DNA of 49,681 nt from an uncultured Lentisphaerota bacterium (GTDB taxonomy: Bacteria > Verrucomicrobiota > Kiritimatiellia > CAIQIC01): assembly GCA_903912445.1 (NCBI GenBank), contig CAIWHP010000180.1:1-49681 (forward strand). The letters run 5' to 3'. Of this stretch, positions 17,729 to 26,179 are shown in pieces. The notes below the pieces were generated by a model. It was not told the DNA's origin. It did not search any database and saw only the letters and a list, made by a program, of their open reading frames with translations. The position numbers were made by a program, and so were the translations under genes. Numbering within the stretch: position 1 is the first letter of the stretch; every line of letters starts with the position of its first letter.

Positions 17729-20251
17729 ATGAAAATCTGTGCGGGGTGTGCTTTAGTGCTGTTGCTGCCGCGCCTGGCGCTGGCGGTGGCGCCGGAGGTG
17801 ACCGTGGCCGCCGAGGGGCACGCCCGGATGCCGGTGGTGGTCGCGGCCGGGGCCGGGGCCGAAACCCGGGCGGCGGCGCAGGAGCTGGCGCGCCAGCTCG
17901 CGCGCATCACGGGCGCCACGTTCAGCGTGACCAACGGCGACGGCACCGCCGGCCTGGCCGTGGGCTGCGCAAACGATTTCCCCGCTGTACCGCTCAAGCT
18001 GGCCGTGACCCCGGGCGACCCGACCCAGCGCGAAGACTATCTGCTGCAATCGCACGCGCACGGACTGTGGCTGATCGGCGCGACCGGGCTGGCCGTGCAG
18101 CACGCCGTCTGGGACCTGCTTCACCGCCTGGGCTACCGGCAGTTCTTCCCCGGCCCACATTGGGAAGTGGTCCCGGCCATACGTGACCTGCGCATCGCGG
18201 TGGCGCAGCGCGAACATCCCGCCTATCTCGCGCGGCGCATCTGGTACGGCTTTGGTCCGTGGGATTATGCGCAGCGGCCCTACGCCGACTGGTGCGCCAA
18301 AAACCGCGCGACCAGCGGCCTTGAATTACACACCGGGCATGCCTACGACGGCATTCGCGCGCATAACAAGGCGGAGTTTGCGGCGCACCCGGAATACCTC
18401 GGACTGGTGGACGGAGTCCGGAAATCATCCAAGTTCTGCATCGCGAATCCCGGCCTGCAAAAACTCGTGGTCGCGGATGCCTTGGGCAAGCTGGAGCAAC
18501 AGCCGCCGCCCGACAGCGTGTCGGTCGATCCGAGCGACGGCGGCGGCTGGTGCGAGTGTGCGGCGTGCGCGCGGCTGGGATCCATCACCGACCGCGCGTT
18601 GACGCTCGCGAACGTGGTCGCCGCGGCGGTGAACGCGCAGCGGCCCGGCACGCTTGTCGGGATGTATGCCTACAACTATCATTCGCCGCCGCCGCATATC
18701 CGGGCGCACCCCCAGGTGGTCATCAGCGTGGCGACGGCGTTCCTGAAAGGGGGCCATACGCTCGATGAACTGATCGCCGGCTGGTCGGCGCAGGGCGCGC
18801 GGCTAGGCATCCGCGAGTATTACAGCGTCAACACGTGGGACCGCGACCTGCCCGGCGCGGCGCGCGGCGGCAACCTCGACTACCTCAGGCGGACGATCCC
18901 GGCCTTCCATGCGCAGGGGGCGCGCTTCCTGTCGGCGGAGTCGAGCGACAACTGGGGGCCGAACGGCCTCGGCTATTACCTGGCGGCGCGGCTGCTTTGG
19001 AATCCGCAAGAGGCGACGCAGGCGGATGCATTGGTGGAGGATTTCCTGGCCCGCGCCTTCGGTCCGGCGCGTGAGCCGATGCGCGAGTTCTATCGCCAGC
19101 TCGATGGCGGCCTGCCCCATCTGGTGGCCAGCGATCAGCTCGGCCGCATGTTCCGTTCGCTGGAGCAGGCGCGCAAGCTGACGACGGCCCCGGCCATCCA
19201 GGCGCGGCTCGACGAGCTCCTGCTCTACGCGCGCTACGTGGGTCTGTTCCAGCTCTACGCGCAGGCGAAAGGCACAGCGCGCCAGCAGGCGTTTGAGGCA
19301 CTGATCCGCCACGCCTATCGCATGCGCACGACCATGCTCATCCACGCCAAGGCGCTCTACCGCGACCTCGCGGGGCGCGACAAGACCGTGAGCATTCCGG
19401 CCGAGGCACGCTGGGGCGTGCCTGAGGGCAAGAACCCCTGGAAATCCAGCGCACCGTTCACGGCGGAGGAGTTGGAACGCTTCATGACCGAGGGCCAGGC
19501 GCGCAACCCGCTCACGGAGGTCGGTTTTAAGCCGGTCGCATTCAGCGAGGATCTCGTCAGCGCCGCTGCGCTCAAGTTGCCAGCGGTTCAGGCCGGCAGC
19601 TTCGGGGCAGGCCGCGGAAAGCAGGATTTTTTCACCCGGGTCGAGCAGGCGCCCACCGTGCTGGAGTTCCTGATCACCGGCGGCTTGATCGCACACTACC
19701 GTGACCGTGGCAACATCCGTGTCGAACTACGCAAGTTGGGAGGTGCGAGCCAGACCGGCGAGCGCGAGACGCTCACCGCCGAAGACCACAGCGCGCCGCC
19801 CGACGGCAAGGAACATGCTGTCAAACTGGCCATCCGGGAGCCGGGTCTCTACAAGGTGACGGTCAGCGATGGTGGCGACCGCACCTTGGTCCAGGCGCAA
19901 GCCGGCCTCCCGTGGTCGATCAAGTCCGACGCTACGGCGCCGATGAGCGCGAGCTACACGGACCACTGGCTCCTCTATTTCTATGTGCCCAGGGGCACCA
20001 AGGTCATCGGGTTGTTCGGCGGCGAGCATGGCGAAGTGCGCGATTCCGCAGGGCGGCCGTTGTTCTGGCTGAACGGCCGGGCGCCGAACTACTACAGCGT
20101 GGCCGTGCCCGACGGCGAGGATGGGAAGCTGTGGAGCATCCGCTTCGGGCGCGGCGCGGTCCGCCTGCTGACCGTGCCGCCCTACTTTGCGCGTACCGCC
20201 GCGGAACTGCTGCTCCCGGCCGAGGTCGTCGCCCGCGACGCGCCGAAATAA
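17729..20251 (+). CDS. Secreted DUF4838 domain protein
   Basis: 840 residues with a signal peptide at about 1-19. The N-terminal alpha/beta part (about 25-140; AAQELARQLARITGATFSV, then DYLLQSH) resembles the small domain that precedes GH20/GH67-type barrels. The DUF4838 core follows (about 185-460), with the characteristic SVDPSDGGGWCECAAC and an ESSDNWGPNGLGYYLAARLLW segment. The C-terminal third is beta-rich and has no recognisable family. DUF4838 proteins are common in polysaccharide-degrading PVC and Bacteroidota genomes and look like TIM-barrel glycosidases, but no activity is established. It is read away from the GH95 gene and may share regulation through the palindrome pair. It ends facing the ABC permease genes, with a long hairpin in between. 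Confidence 0.85.
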   Translation: MKICAGCALVLLLPRLALAVAPEVTVAAEGHARMPVVVAAGAGAETRAAAQELARQLARITGATFSVTNGDGTAGLAVGCANDFPAVPLKLAVTPGDPTQREDYLLQSHAHGLWLIGATGLAVQHAVWDLLHRLGYRQFFPGPHWEVVPAIRDLRIAVAQREHPAYLARRIWYGFGPWDYAQRPYADWCAKNRATSGLELHTGHAYDGIRAHNKAEFAAHPEYLGLVDGVRKSSKFCIANPGLQKLVVADALGKLEQQPPPDSVSVDPSDGGGWCECAACARLGSITDRALTLANVVAAAVNAQRPGTLVGMYAYNYHSPPPHIRAHPQVVISVATAFLKGGHTLDELIAGWSAQGARLGIREYYSVNTWDRDLPGAARGGNLDYLRRTIPAFHAQGARFLSAESSDNWGPNGLGYYLAARLLWNPQEATQADALVEDFLARAFGPAREPMREFYRQLDGGLPHLVASDQLGRMFRSLEQARKLTTAPAIQARLDELLLYARYVGLFQLYAQAKGTARQQAFEALIRHAYRMRTTMLIHAKALYRDLAGRDKTVSIPAEARWGVPEGKNPWKSSAPFTAEELERFMTEGQARNPLTEVGFKPVAFSEDLVSAAALKLPAVQAGSFGAGRGKQDFFTRVEQAPTVLEFLITGGLIAHYRDRGNIRVELRKLGGASQTGERETLTAEDHSAPPDGKEHAVKLAIREPGLYKVTVSDGGDRTLVQAQAGLPWSIKSDATAPMSASYTDHWLLYFYVPRGTKVIGLFGGEHGEVRDSAGRPLFWLNGRAPNYYSVAVPDGEDGKLWSIRFGRGAVRLLTVPPYFARTAAELLLPAEVVARDAPK

Positions 20252-20309
20252 AGTCATACTGGCGCCCGGCAAGCCTCGCTGTCATAGAAAGCGGCTCGGA
20301 CAGAATTGC

Positions 20310-20382
20310 TTTGTGGGCGGGGCTTCCAGCCCCGCAATTCCTTTGTGGGGTGTCTCGCGGGGCTGGAAGCCCCGCCCACAAA
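20310..20382. terminator. Long perfect inverted repeat between convergent genes
   Basis: Two 26-bp arms (20310-20335 and 20357-20382) are exact reverse complements around a 21-nt loop. Each arm also contains a smaller GGGGCTTCCAGCCCC-type hairpin, so the RNA could form either one long stem or two short ones. It lies between the DUF4838 stop and the permease stop and would act equally on both strands. No U-run follows immediately, so a bidirectional terminator role is inferred from position. The core GGGCGGGG...CCCCGCCC recurs at 23428-23452. Confidence 0.65.
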
Positions 20383-20406
20383 ACGCTTATTTTGGTGAAC
20401 GCCCAC

Positions 20407-21309
20407 TCAGCCTTCGCGGGTGCGGAGGCGCGGGTCGAGGGCGTCGCGGAGCGCGTCGCCCAGCAGGTTGAAGGCAAGCACGATCACGAAGATGGCCAGC
20501 GTGCTGAAGGCCATCTCCCACCAGACGCCGTACCAGAGGCGCAGGCGCGCGTTGCTCATCATCAGGCCCCACGAGGGCTCGCCCTGCACGCCGATGCCGA
20601 GGAAGCTCATGAAGACTTCCGTGCCGATCGCGTAGGAGAAGCGCAGGGTGAAGGTGACAATGACGATATGGAAGACGTTCGGCAGGATGTGCCGGAAGAT
20701 GATGCGGGCGTGACTCAGACCGAGCGCGCGCGCTGCCTGCACGTAGGGCCGCGCCTTGTGCTTCATCACCTCGGCGCGGATCAGCCGGCAGAGGTTGACC
20801 CACGTGGTCAGGCCGATGCCCAGATAGATGCCGAGCAGGCCCTTGCCAACGACCATCGCAATGGCAAAGATGAACAGCAGGCCGGGGATCGCGGCAAACG
20901 TCGAGAAGAGCCACACGATGACGTCATCGGTGCGCCCGCCGAAGTAGCCCGCCAGACAGCCGAGGATGACGCCGATCGGGATCGCGATCAGCGAGGTGAC
21001 GATGCCGACCTGGAAGGCGATGCGCGCGCCTTGCAGCAGGCGGATGCCGACGTCGCGCCCCAGCCCGTCGGTGCCGCAGGGATGCGCGAGGGCCGGCGCC
21101 TGATATTGCAGGTCCAGGTGGGTCGCATTGTAAGGCGCCGCCCGGTCCTGCCAATGGTAGTACAGGTACTGGCCCTCGCCAAACAGCGCGGCCACGCCAT
21201 AGAGGCCGATGATCCACAGGCAGGCCAGCGCGAGACGGCTGCGCCGCAGCTGCTGCCACGCATCGCCCCAGAGCGAGCGTCCCTGCACTTCTGAAGCTGT
21301 CGTGCTCAT
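20407..21309 (-). CDS. ABC transporter permease, oligopeptide (OppC) type
   Basis: 300 residues. An N-terminal OppC-like segment (SLWGDAWQQLRRSRLALACLWIIGLYG) gives the first membrane helix. HPCGTDGLGRDVGIRLLQGARIAFQVG is the typical start of the permease domain. The cytoplasmic EAA loop is RPYVQAARALGLSHARIIFRHILPN, and the end is LRDALDPRLRT. About six membrane helices are present. With the neighbouring OppB-type subunit it would form the membrane channel of a type-I importer for peptides or, as often in this subfamily, oligosaccharides or glycosides. The ATPase subunits and binding protein are not next to it. It lies 61 nt downstream of the OppB-type gene and is surely cotranscribed. Confidence 0.93.
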   Translation of the reverse strand: MSTTASEVQGRSLWGDAWQQLRRSRLALACLWIIGLYGVAALFGEGQYLYYHWQDRAAPYNATHLDLQYQAPALAHPCGTDGLGRDVGIRLLQGARIAFQVGIVTSLIAIPIGVILGCLAGYFGGRTDDVIVWLFSTFAAIPGLLFIFAIAMVVGKGLLGIYLGIGLTTWVNLCRLIRAEVMKHKARPYVQAARALGLSHARIIFRHILPNVFHIVIVTFTLRFSYAIGTEVFMSFLGIGVQGEPSWGLMMSNARLRLWYGVWWEMAFSTLAIFVIVLAFNLLGDALRDALDPRLRTREG

Positions 21310-21370
21310 GCTTTCAATCTATTTCCTGCTGCAAATCTTCACCCGGCAATCTTCCATCGGCAGTTTCTGC

Positions 21371-22672
21371 TCACTCCAGCCGCACGCGCGGATCCAGCCA
21401 AGCGTAGAGCAGGTCGGTCACCAGGTTCGCAACGACGAACAGCACCGCGCCGATGAAGACCAGGGCGCGCACCACGTCCACGTCCGCGGAGTTGATCGCG
21501 TTGATCCCGAGGTAGCCCAGCCCCGGGATGCCGAAGAAATTTTCGAGCAAGAAATTGCCGGTGTAGAGGAACGGCAGCGCGATGACCACGTTGGTCACGA
21601 TGGGGATCATCGCGTTCTTCAGGACGTGCTTGAAGAGCACCCCGGACTTGCTCACGCCCTTGGCGATGGCGGTGCGGATGTAATCTTTGTACATCTCGTC
21701 GAGCATGATCGTCCGGTAGAAGCGCAGGTTGCCGCCCAGCCCGCTGATGATGCCGATGATCACCGGCAGCACCAGGTAGGTCCAGGACTCGAAGCCCCAC
21801 ACCGGGAACCAGCCCAGCTTCTGGCCCAGCACAAACTGCCCGCCGACAATCCACGCGAGGTAATTGATGCTCATCAGCGCCACGGCGATCACCACCAGCG
21901 AGCGGTCCAGCAGGGAATTCCGGTAGAAGGCGCAGCCCAAGGCGAGCACGATCGCGAACAGCTCCTCGCCGAGCAAAATCGGGAACATCAGCATCAGCGA
22001 AGGCCCCACCCCCTGCTTCAACAGCGTGCTGACGGGCTGGTTCAGGCTGCTCGACACGCCGAAGTCCAGGTGCGCCAGCTGGCCCAGGTAAAAGGCCAGC
22101 TGCGAGTCGAACGGGTTGCGCATGCCGCGCTGCAACTGCACGGCGCGCAGGTCGAGCGCGCCGCCCGTCACGCGGACGACCAGGTCGGTCGCAGTCGGCT
22201 GGGCGCCGGTGCGGAAGTCGAGCGCGACGGTTTTCCAAGTCTTGGAAAACGCGAGCGTCTGCGGTTCCACGCCGTGGAACACGGCCTCCGCGCCTTCGGT
22301 CAGGCGGTAGGTGAGCGTCAGGCGGTAGGTGTTCGTCGCCTGCAGCGGGAAGGCCAGCGGCACGGTGACGGCATTGGTGAGGCGCAGCCCGGAGTGCGCG
22401 ATGAACTCGCCGCCGGAGCGCCACGCGCCGGCATTCTGCGCGAACGTCTCCGCGGCCAGGGCGCGGGTCTTGGCCCACCCGCCGAAGAACAGCGGCTTGT
22501 TGAACCCGCGCTGCTCGTCGAACTCCTCCAGCGCGCGCGGGCTCACATGCTTGCCAAGCGTCATCGTGGCCGGGCTGCCGCCGACCACGTTGAACAGGAC
22601 AAAGGTGATCAGGATGACCCCGAACACAGTCGGGATCATCTGCCACACGCGCCGTATGATGAATCGCAGCAT
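21371..22672 (-). CDS. ABC permease, OppB type, with a large extracytoplasmic insertion
   Basis: 433 residues from the ATG at 22672, where the first helix begins (MLRFIIRRVWQMIPTVFGVILITFVLF). The normal OppB sequence runs to about residue 65 (RGFNKPLFFGGW). It is then interrupted by about 115 residues (about 70-187), such as ATNTYRLTLTYRLTEGAEAVF and WKTVALDFRTGA, which look like a beta-sandwich of carbohydrate-binding type. The normal sequence resumes at AFYLGQLAHLDFGVSSS and continues through the permease core with the EAA loop (KGVSKSGVLFKHVLKNAMIP). The insertion lies in the loop after helix 1, on the outer face of the membrane. A solitary palindrome is embedded in the part encoding SKTW. 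It forms a pair with the OppC-type gene; no binding protein is encoded nearby. Confidence 0.9.
   Translation of the reverse strand: MLRFIIRRVWQMIPTVFGVILITFVLFNVVGGSPATMTLGKHVSPRALEEFDEQRGFNKPLFFGGWAKTRALAAETFAQNAGAWRSGGEFIAHSGLRLTNAVTVPLAFPLQATNTYRLTLTYRLTEGAEAVFHGVEPQTLAFSKTWKTVALDFRTGAQPTATDLVVRVTGGALDLRAVQLQRGMRNPFDSQLAFYLGQLAHLDFGVSSSLNQPVSTLLKQGVGPSLMLMFPILLGEELFAIVLALGCAFYRNSLLDRSLVVIAVALMSINYLAWIVGGQFVLGQKLGWFPVWGFESWTYLVLPVIIGIISGLGGNLRFYRTIMLDEMYKDYIRTAIAKGVSKSGVLFKHVLKNAMIPIVTNVVIALPFLYTGNFLLENFFGIPGLGYLGINAINSADVDVVRALVFIGAVLFVVANLVTDLLYAWLDPRVRLE
22231..22249. repeat. Single palindrome inside the OppB-type coding sequence
   Basis: TTTTCCAAGTCTTGGAAAA is a perfect 19-bp inverted repeat of the same family as the intergenic pairs, but without a partner 31-32 bp away. 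It lies in the part encoding the extracytoplasmic insertion, near residues 141-147. Confidence 0.75.
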
Positions 22673-22728
22673 GAGCGGCGGAGTGTACCGGAGCCGCGGC
22701 GGCGCCGGAAGATTTTTCCCACGCCGGC

Positions 22729-22756
22729 TTGACATCGGGCCGCGAAAATCTAATTT
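22729..22756 (+). promoter_or_regulatory. Sigma-70-type promoter of the Rieske gene
   Basis: TTGACA (22729-22734), 16 nt, then TAATTT (22751-22756), 47 nt before the Rieske ATG. The -35 box is a perfect consensus and the -10 is close to it. Confidence 0.6.
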
Positions 22757-22802
22757 GGCGCCTCGTCCGCGGCGCAACACGCCCGGCAACTAGGAGCTGA
22801 AA

Positions 22803-23246
22803 ATGAAACGACGTGAATTCTTGGTGGCGGGAGCGGGTTGTGCGTGTCTGCTGTTCGCGCCGGCGGGCCGCGCGGAAACGGCGAAGACCGGGCCGGTGAA
22901 AATTGGCGCCCTGAAAAGCTTCACCAAGGAAGGCTTGGACAACAAGTTCGTGACGCACGGTTTCTTCGTCGTACGCGGCAAGGACCGCATCTACGCCCTC
23001 TCGGCCTTCTGCACGCATCGGACCGATGTCCAGTTGAGCGGCAAAACCGGCGTCGAGAAAATCATCTGCCCGCGCCACAACGCCCAGTTCGCGCTCGACG
23101 GCTCGGTCACCCGCCCCCCCGCCAAACGCGGCCTCGATCGCCTCGCCATCACCGTGGATGACAAAGGCGAGGTGACGGTGGATACCTCGAAGAAGATCGA
23201 AGCGGGCAAGCACGACGAAGCGCCTGCTTTTGTCAAGATCGGCTGA
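22803..23246 (+). CDS. Exported Rieske-type [2Fe-2S] protein
   Basis: 147 residues with AGGAG 7 nt before the ATG. The N-terminus MKRREFLVAGAGCACLL is a Tat signal (RR followed by FL), so the cluster would be inserted before export. The Rieske ligands are complete: CTH (Cys70, His72) and CPRH (Cys89, His92). The domain is small, about 100 residues, and more like ferredoxin components or arsenite-oxidase small subunits than a cytochrome bc subunit. There is no obvious partner oxidoreductase beside it. It has its own promoter (22729-22756) and a strong terminator just downstream, so it is probably monocistronic. An electron-transfer role outside the cytoplasmic membrane is inferred; the partner is unknown. 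Confidence 0.9.
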   Translation: MKRREFLVAGAGCACLLFAPAGRAETAKTGPVKIGALKSFTKEGLDNKFVTHGFFVVRGKDRIYALSAFCTHRTDVQLSGKTGVEKIICPRHNAQFALDGSVTRPPAKRGLDRLAITVDDKGEVTVDTSKKIEAGKHDEAPAFVKIG

Positions 23247-23272
23247 GCCTGCCGCGCTGCGCGGCTGGAATC

Positions 23273-23311
23273 AAAAGCGGTGGTGTGCTGCGACAGCACG
23301 CCACCGCTTTT
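23273..23311 (+). terminator. Intrinsic terminator after the Rieske gene
   Basis: An 18-bp stem (23273-23290 with 23294-23311) with a single G-U-type mismatch and a three-base loop CGA, starting AAAAGCGG and ending CCGCTTTT, followed by TGCATTCTT. It begins 26 nt after the Rieske stop. Confidence 0.75.
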
Positions 23312-23362
23312 GCATTCTTACAAACATAGACTGTTCCCATCGCAAGCGTCCGTCTAGCTGGG

Positions 23363-23586
23363 AGCGGCGGCCAATGGCCGCCGTCGCCGGTCGCAGACCG
23401 CCGCTACACAAGAGCAGATCAAAAGTGTGGGCGGGGTTGGAAACCCCGCCCATGAAAAAGTGTGAAGAAAGCGGTGGCTGTGTTTGCGTTGGAGGGCGCG
23501 GACGTATCCGCGCTTTTGTGCCGCGACGCGTCGCGGCACGCGCAAGCGCAAGTGGTAGGTGCTTCGGCGGGCGCGGCGCGCCCGCC
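23363..23586. repeat. Cluster of GC-rich hairpins between Rieske and aldo/keto reductase genes
   Basis: Four separate inverted repeats in a gene-free gap: GCGGCGGCC-AAT-GGCCGCC from about 23367; TGGGCGGGGTT-GGA-AACCCCGCCCA (23428-23452); the uninterrupted palindrome GTGCCGCGACG-CGTCGCGGCAC (23518-23539); and GGCGGGCGC-GGC-GCGCCCGCC (23566-23586). Related units occur at 20310-20382, 27246-27266 and 31592-31683. They look like members of dispersed intergenic hairpin families; the last may also end transcription of the aldo/keto reductase gene. Confidence 0.65.
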
Positions 23587-23594
23587 CTACCCTT

Positions 23595-24791
23595 TCAATC
23601 CGCTTGGCTCAGCCGCTGCACAGGTTTGTCGAACAGCGCCTCATGGGCGGCGGCAAGCAGGTCGGGGATTTGCGCGGCGAACGGGCTGCGGCTCAACGCC
23701 GCGCGCAAGTCCAGCTGCCGCACCTGCGCCGCATTTTGCCCGGGGAACCAGCTCTCGGCCTGGCCGAGCAGGTTGTAGCGCATCTTGGCGAACGCAAGCA
23801 TGTCGAGCCCGCGCGCAAAATTCCAGAGCCGCAAAATCTCGAGCAGGTTGATGTGGCCCGGCACGTCCTCCCACTCCGGCAGTCCCTCGAACCAGCGCCG
23901 CATCCAGTCCGCGCCGCAGACCCGCGCCAGCTCGGCGTCGAGCCGCGCCGCCACCTGTCGCTGCAGGGCCGCATCGGCCTGCTGCGTGAGCGCCGCCAGG
24001 TGCGCATCAAAATCGCCGGGCCGCGCCACGCCGATGCTCAGGGTCTGGAGTTCCGGGCGCGCCAGGCAGAAGAGGTCGTTGAAGGCCATCGGCGTCAGCG
24101 GCGCGCACAGCTGCTCCAGCTTCGGCGGCGGCGCGTAAAGTTTGCCGCCCTTGTCGTTCGGGCTGATGATCAGCACCCCCATGTCGCGCCGGGCCGCGGC
24201 CGCCACCGCCGGCCACGCGAAGGGATTGACGTAGTACCAGTGCAGGTTGACATAATCGAACTCGCCGCTTTCCACGGCGCGGAGCACGACCCCACTCGTG
24301 TTGTGCGAGGCGAAGCCGATAAACCGGCAGCGGCCCTCGCGCTGGAACTGCCGCGCCGCATCGAGGCAGCCGCCCTTGCGCAGCGACCAGTCCAGCCGCT
24401 CCTGGTTGTTGAGGCCGTGCAGCGCGAGCAGGTCCACGTGCTCCACGCCCAGGTTGCGGAGCGACAGCTCGAAGTCCGCCTTGAACTTCGCCGGGTCGGC
24501 GTCCGGCCCGACCTTGGTCTGCAGGATGAACTGCTCGCGCGGCAGCTGCGGCAGGAGCCGGCCGAGCTGCGCCTCGGAGGTCCCGTAGCCGCGCGCCGTT
24601 TCGATGTGGTTGATGCCCTGCTCCAGCGCGCGCTGGACGCACGCCTCGACGTTCGCCTGGCACTCCGGCGTGATCGGCGCGGCATCGTCCCAGGCCTGCT
24701 GGAAGCGCATCGCGCCGCAGGTCAGCACGGGCATGGCCAGCCCCGTGCGCCCGAACCGCCGCCGGGGCACAGGTGAAAAAGGTGAGTTCAT
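23595..24791 (-). CDS. Aldo/keto reductase
   Basis: 398 residues. [21 protein letters not shown] is the usual start of the family. The catalytic positions are seen as [12 protein letters not shown] (Tyr kept, but the usual Asp of DTA is replaced by Glu), ILQTKVG (Lys) and LLALHGLN (His). GFASHNTS and [10 protein letters not shown] follow in the barrel. A C-terminal extension of about 110 residues (from about 285) has no obvious Cys-rich ferredoxin motif. The enzyme should reduce or oxidise a carbonyl or sugar substrate with NADP(H). It is read convergent with the Rieske gene and divergent from the gene at 24904. No operon partner is evident. Confidence 0.88.
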   Translation of the reverse strand: MNSPFSPVPRRRFGRTGLAMPVLTCGAMRFQQAWDDAAPITPECQANVEACVQRALEQGINHIETARGYGTSEAQLGRLLPQLPREQFILQTKVGPDADPAKFKADFELSLRNLGVEHVDLLALHGLNNQERLDWSLRKGGCLDAARQFQREGRCRFIGFASHNTSGVVLRAVESGEFDYVNLHWYYVNPFAWPAVAAAARRDMGVLIISPNDKGGKLYAPPPKLEQLCAPLTPMAFNDLFCLARPELQTLSIGVARPGDFDAHLAALTQQADAALQRQVAARLDAELARVCGADWMRRWFEGLPEWEDVPGHINLLEILRLWNFARGLDMLAFAKMRYNLLGQAESWFPGQNAAQVRQLDLRAALSRSPFAAQIPDLLAAAHEALFDKPVQRLSQAD

Positions 24792-24843
24792 GGGCGTTAT
24801 CGATAGCCGATTCCCCGCGGAGACTAAAGCGTTTTGTTTCCAC

Positions 24844-24873
24844 TTGACCCCATCCGAATTTGACCGATACTGC
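24844..24873 (+). promoter_or_regulatory. Candidate promoter for the genes starting at 24904
   Basis: TTGACC (24844-24849), 18 nt, TACTGC (24868-24873), 30 nt before the ATG at 24904. Confidence 0.4.
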
Positions 24874-24903
24874 CGCCACGAAAATCGGAACCCGTGAGGC
24901 TAG

Positions 24904-25365
24904 ATGAAGGATTTTACCAAGTTCGGAAGGTTGGCGTGGCTGGGGCTGATGGCCTGCGCGCTCCGCGCCGGCGCGGTCACCCCCGAGCCGCTGCAGAGCC
25001 TGTTCATCAAGAACGACTCCGGCCTCGACAAGGCGGCGCATCACCTGCTGGTGAAAGACCAGCAGCAATTCGACAAATACTTTGGCCATGCCGCGGTGAT
25101 GTGGCAGAAGAAAAAGATGCCGCCGCCGGATTTCACCAAGCAGGCTGTCGCCCTTGTCGTCCACCAAGGAAAATTCTACACCGCGTACAAGGTGCAAAGC
25201 GTGACCAATGAAAACAGCGTTATGGTCATCCGCTACACGACCACGGTCAAGCAGACCCCGGCCACAACCTATGCCTGCCCGATGATCCTCACCATCCCCC
25301 GCGCCGGCCTCACCTCGGTCGATTTCGTCGAAAACGGCCAACCCGCCATCTCCGTGAAATTCTGA
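24904..25365 (+). CDS. Small exported protein, weakly PrcB-like
   Basis: 153 residues with a signal peptide at about 1-24 (LAWLGLMACALRAGA). The mature part is about 125 residues, mixed alpha/beta, with QQQFDKYFGHA and DFTKQAVALVVHQGKFYTAY, then beta strands ending in PAISVKF. The strand order faintly resembles the C-terminal domain of PrcB-type protease-complex subunits, but the match is too weak to name a function. GAGG lies just before the ATG. It precedes the methyltransferase gene by 32 nt and may be cotranscribed with it from the promoter at 24844-24873. Confidence 0.72.
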   Translation: MKDFTKFGRLAWLGLMACALRAGAVTPEPLQSLFIKNDSGLDKAAHHLLVKDQQQFDKYFGHAAVMWQKKKMPPPDFTKQAVALVVHQGKFYTAYKVQSVTNENSVMVIRYTTTVKQTPATTYACPMILTIPRAGLTSVDFVENGQPAISVKF

Positions 25366-25397
25366 CGAGCGCTGGCGGTCCAGGCAAGGCACAGCTG

Positions 25398-26159
25398 ATG
25401 AAAGAACCGGCCTCGAACCAGGAATGGAAGCAATGGGGCGAACGCGATCCCCTGTTCGGCGTGGCTGCCTGGGATAACAAGGCCAAAGACGGCTCCAGTC
25501 CCTGGACCGATGAGGAGTTTTATCAGCTGGGCGCCTTGGACTGGCAGGACTTTTCAAAGCACTGGGAACAATACGGCGTGAACCGGGAAAGCTGCTTGGA
25601 GATCGGCTGCGGAGCCGGTCGCCTTACGCGCCAGCTGGCCACCTACTTCAACCGCGTGGAGGCCATCGATGTTTCCGAAAAAATGATCGCGTACGCCCAG
25701 CAGCATATTTCGGGCGCATCCGTGGCCTTTCAGCTCACGAACGGCCAGACGATTCCCTTGGCCGATCAATCGGTATGTTCGGTCTTCTCCGCCCATGTGT
25801 TCCAGCATTTCGATGCCATCCCCGTCGCCAGCAGGTACTTTGAGGAAATCTCCAGAATCCTCAAACCGGGAGGGACGCTGATGATCCATTTGCCGGTGTA
25901 TCGCTGGCCCATGCGTTCAAGAATCCTGCGCCTGTCCTATGCCGCCCTGAAGACGCTGGGCGTCCTGCGCGGACGCGGCAAGCGCCTGTTGATGCACTAT
26001 GGCCTCGTGAAGCCGCCGATGCAGTGGCTGTGCTATCCCCTGGACTATTTCTACGACGTGTTGCCCAAGCTTGGCTTTGCAGACATCGAGCTCTCGGTCT
26101 TCGTCACCAAAAGCAATCAGGATCCGCACTCCTTCATCTTTGCCAGAAAGCGGGGGTAG
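25398..26159 (+). CDS. Class I SAM-dependent methyltransferase
   Basis: 253 residues. Motif I is CLEIGCGAGRLTRQLA (about 64-79), followed by VEAIDVSEKMI (motif II, acidic residue binding the ribose) and FSAHVFQHFDAIPVASRYFEEISRILKPGGTLMIHLPV (motifs IV-V). This is the Methyltransf_11/25 type of Rossmann methyltransferase. The N-terminal 60 residues include a Trp-rich helix (WTDEEFYQLGALDWQDF), and the C-terminus has a hydrophobic, basic segment that might touch membrane or a lipid substrate. The acceptor is unknown. It is the second gene of a probable two-gene unit and is convergent with the Gfo/Idh/MocA gene. Confidence 0.88.
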   Translation: MKEPASNQEWKQWGERDPLFGVAAWDNKAKDGSSPWTDEEFYQLGALDWQDFSKHWEQYGVNRESCLEIGCGAGRLTRQLATYFNRVEAIDVSEKMIAYAQQHISGASVAFQLTNGQTIPLADQSVCSVFSAHVFQHFDAIPVASRYFEEISRILKPGGTLMIHLPVYRWPMRSRILRLSYAALKTLGVLRGRGKRLLMHYGLVKPPMQWLCYPLDYFYDVLPKLGFADIELSVFVTKSNQDPHSFIFARKRG

Positions 26160-26179
26160 CCTGCCGCGTCGGAGCGTGC

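Noticed and set aside
1-20251. SusC/SusD-type outer-membrane uptake genes
   Set aside because: No TonB-dependent receptor or SusD-like protein is encoded; the locus is not a Bacteroidetes-style PUL.
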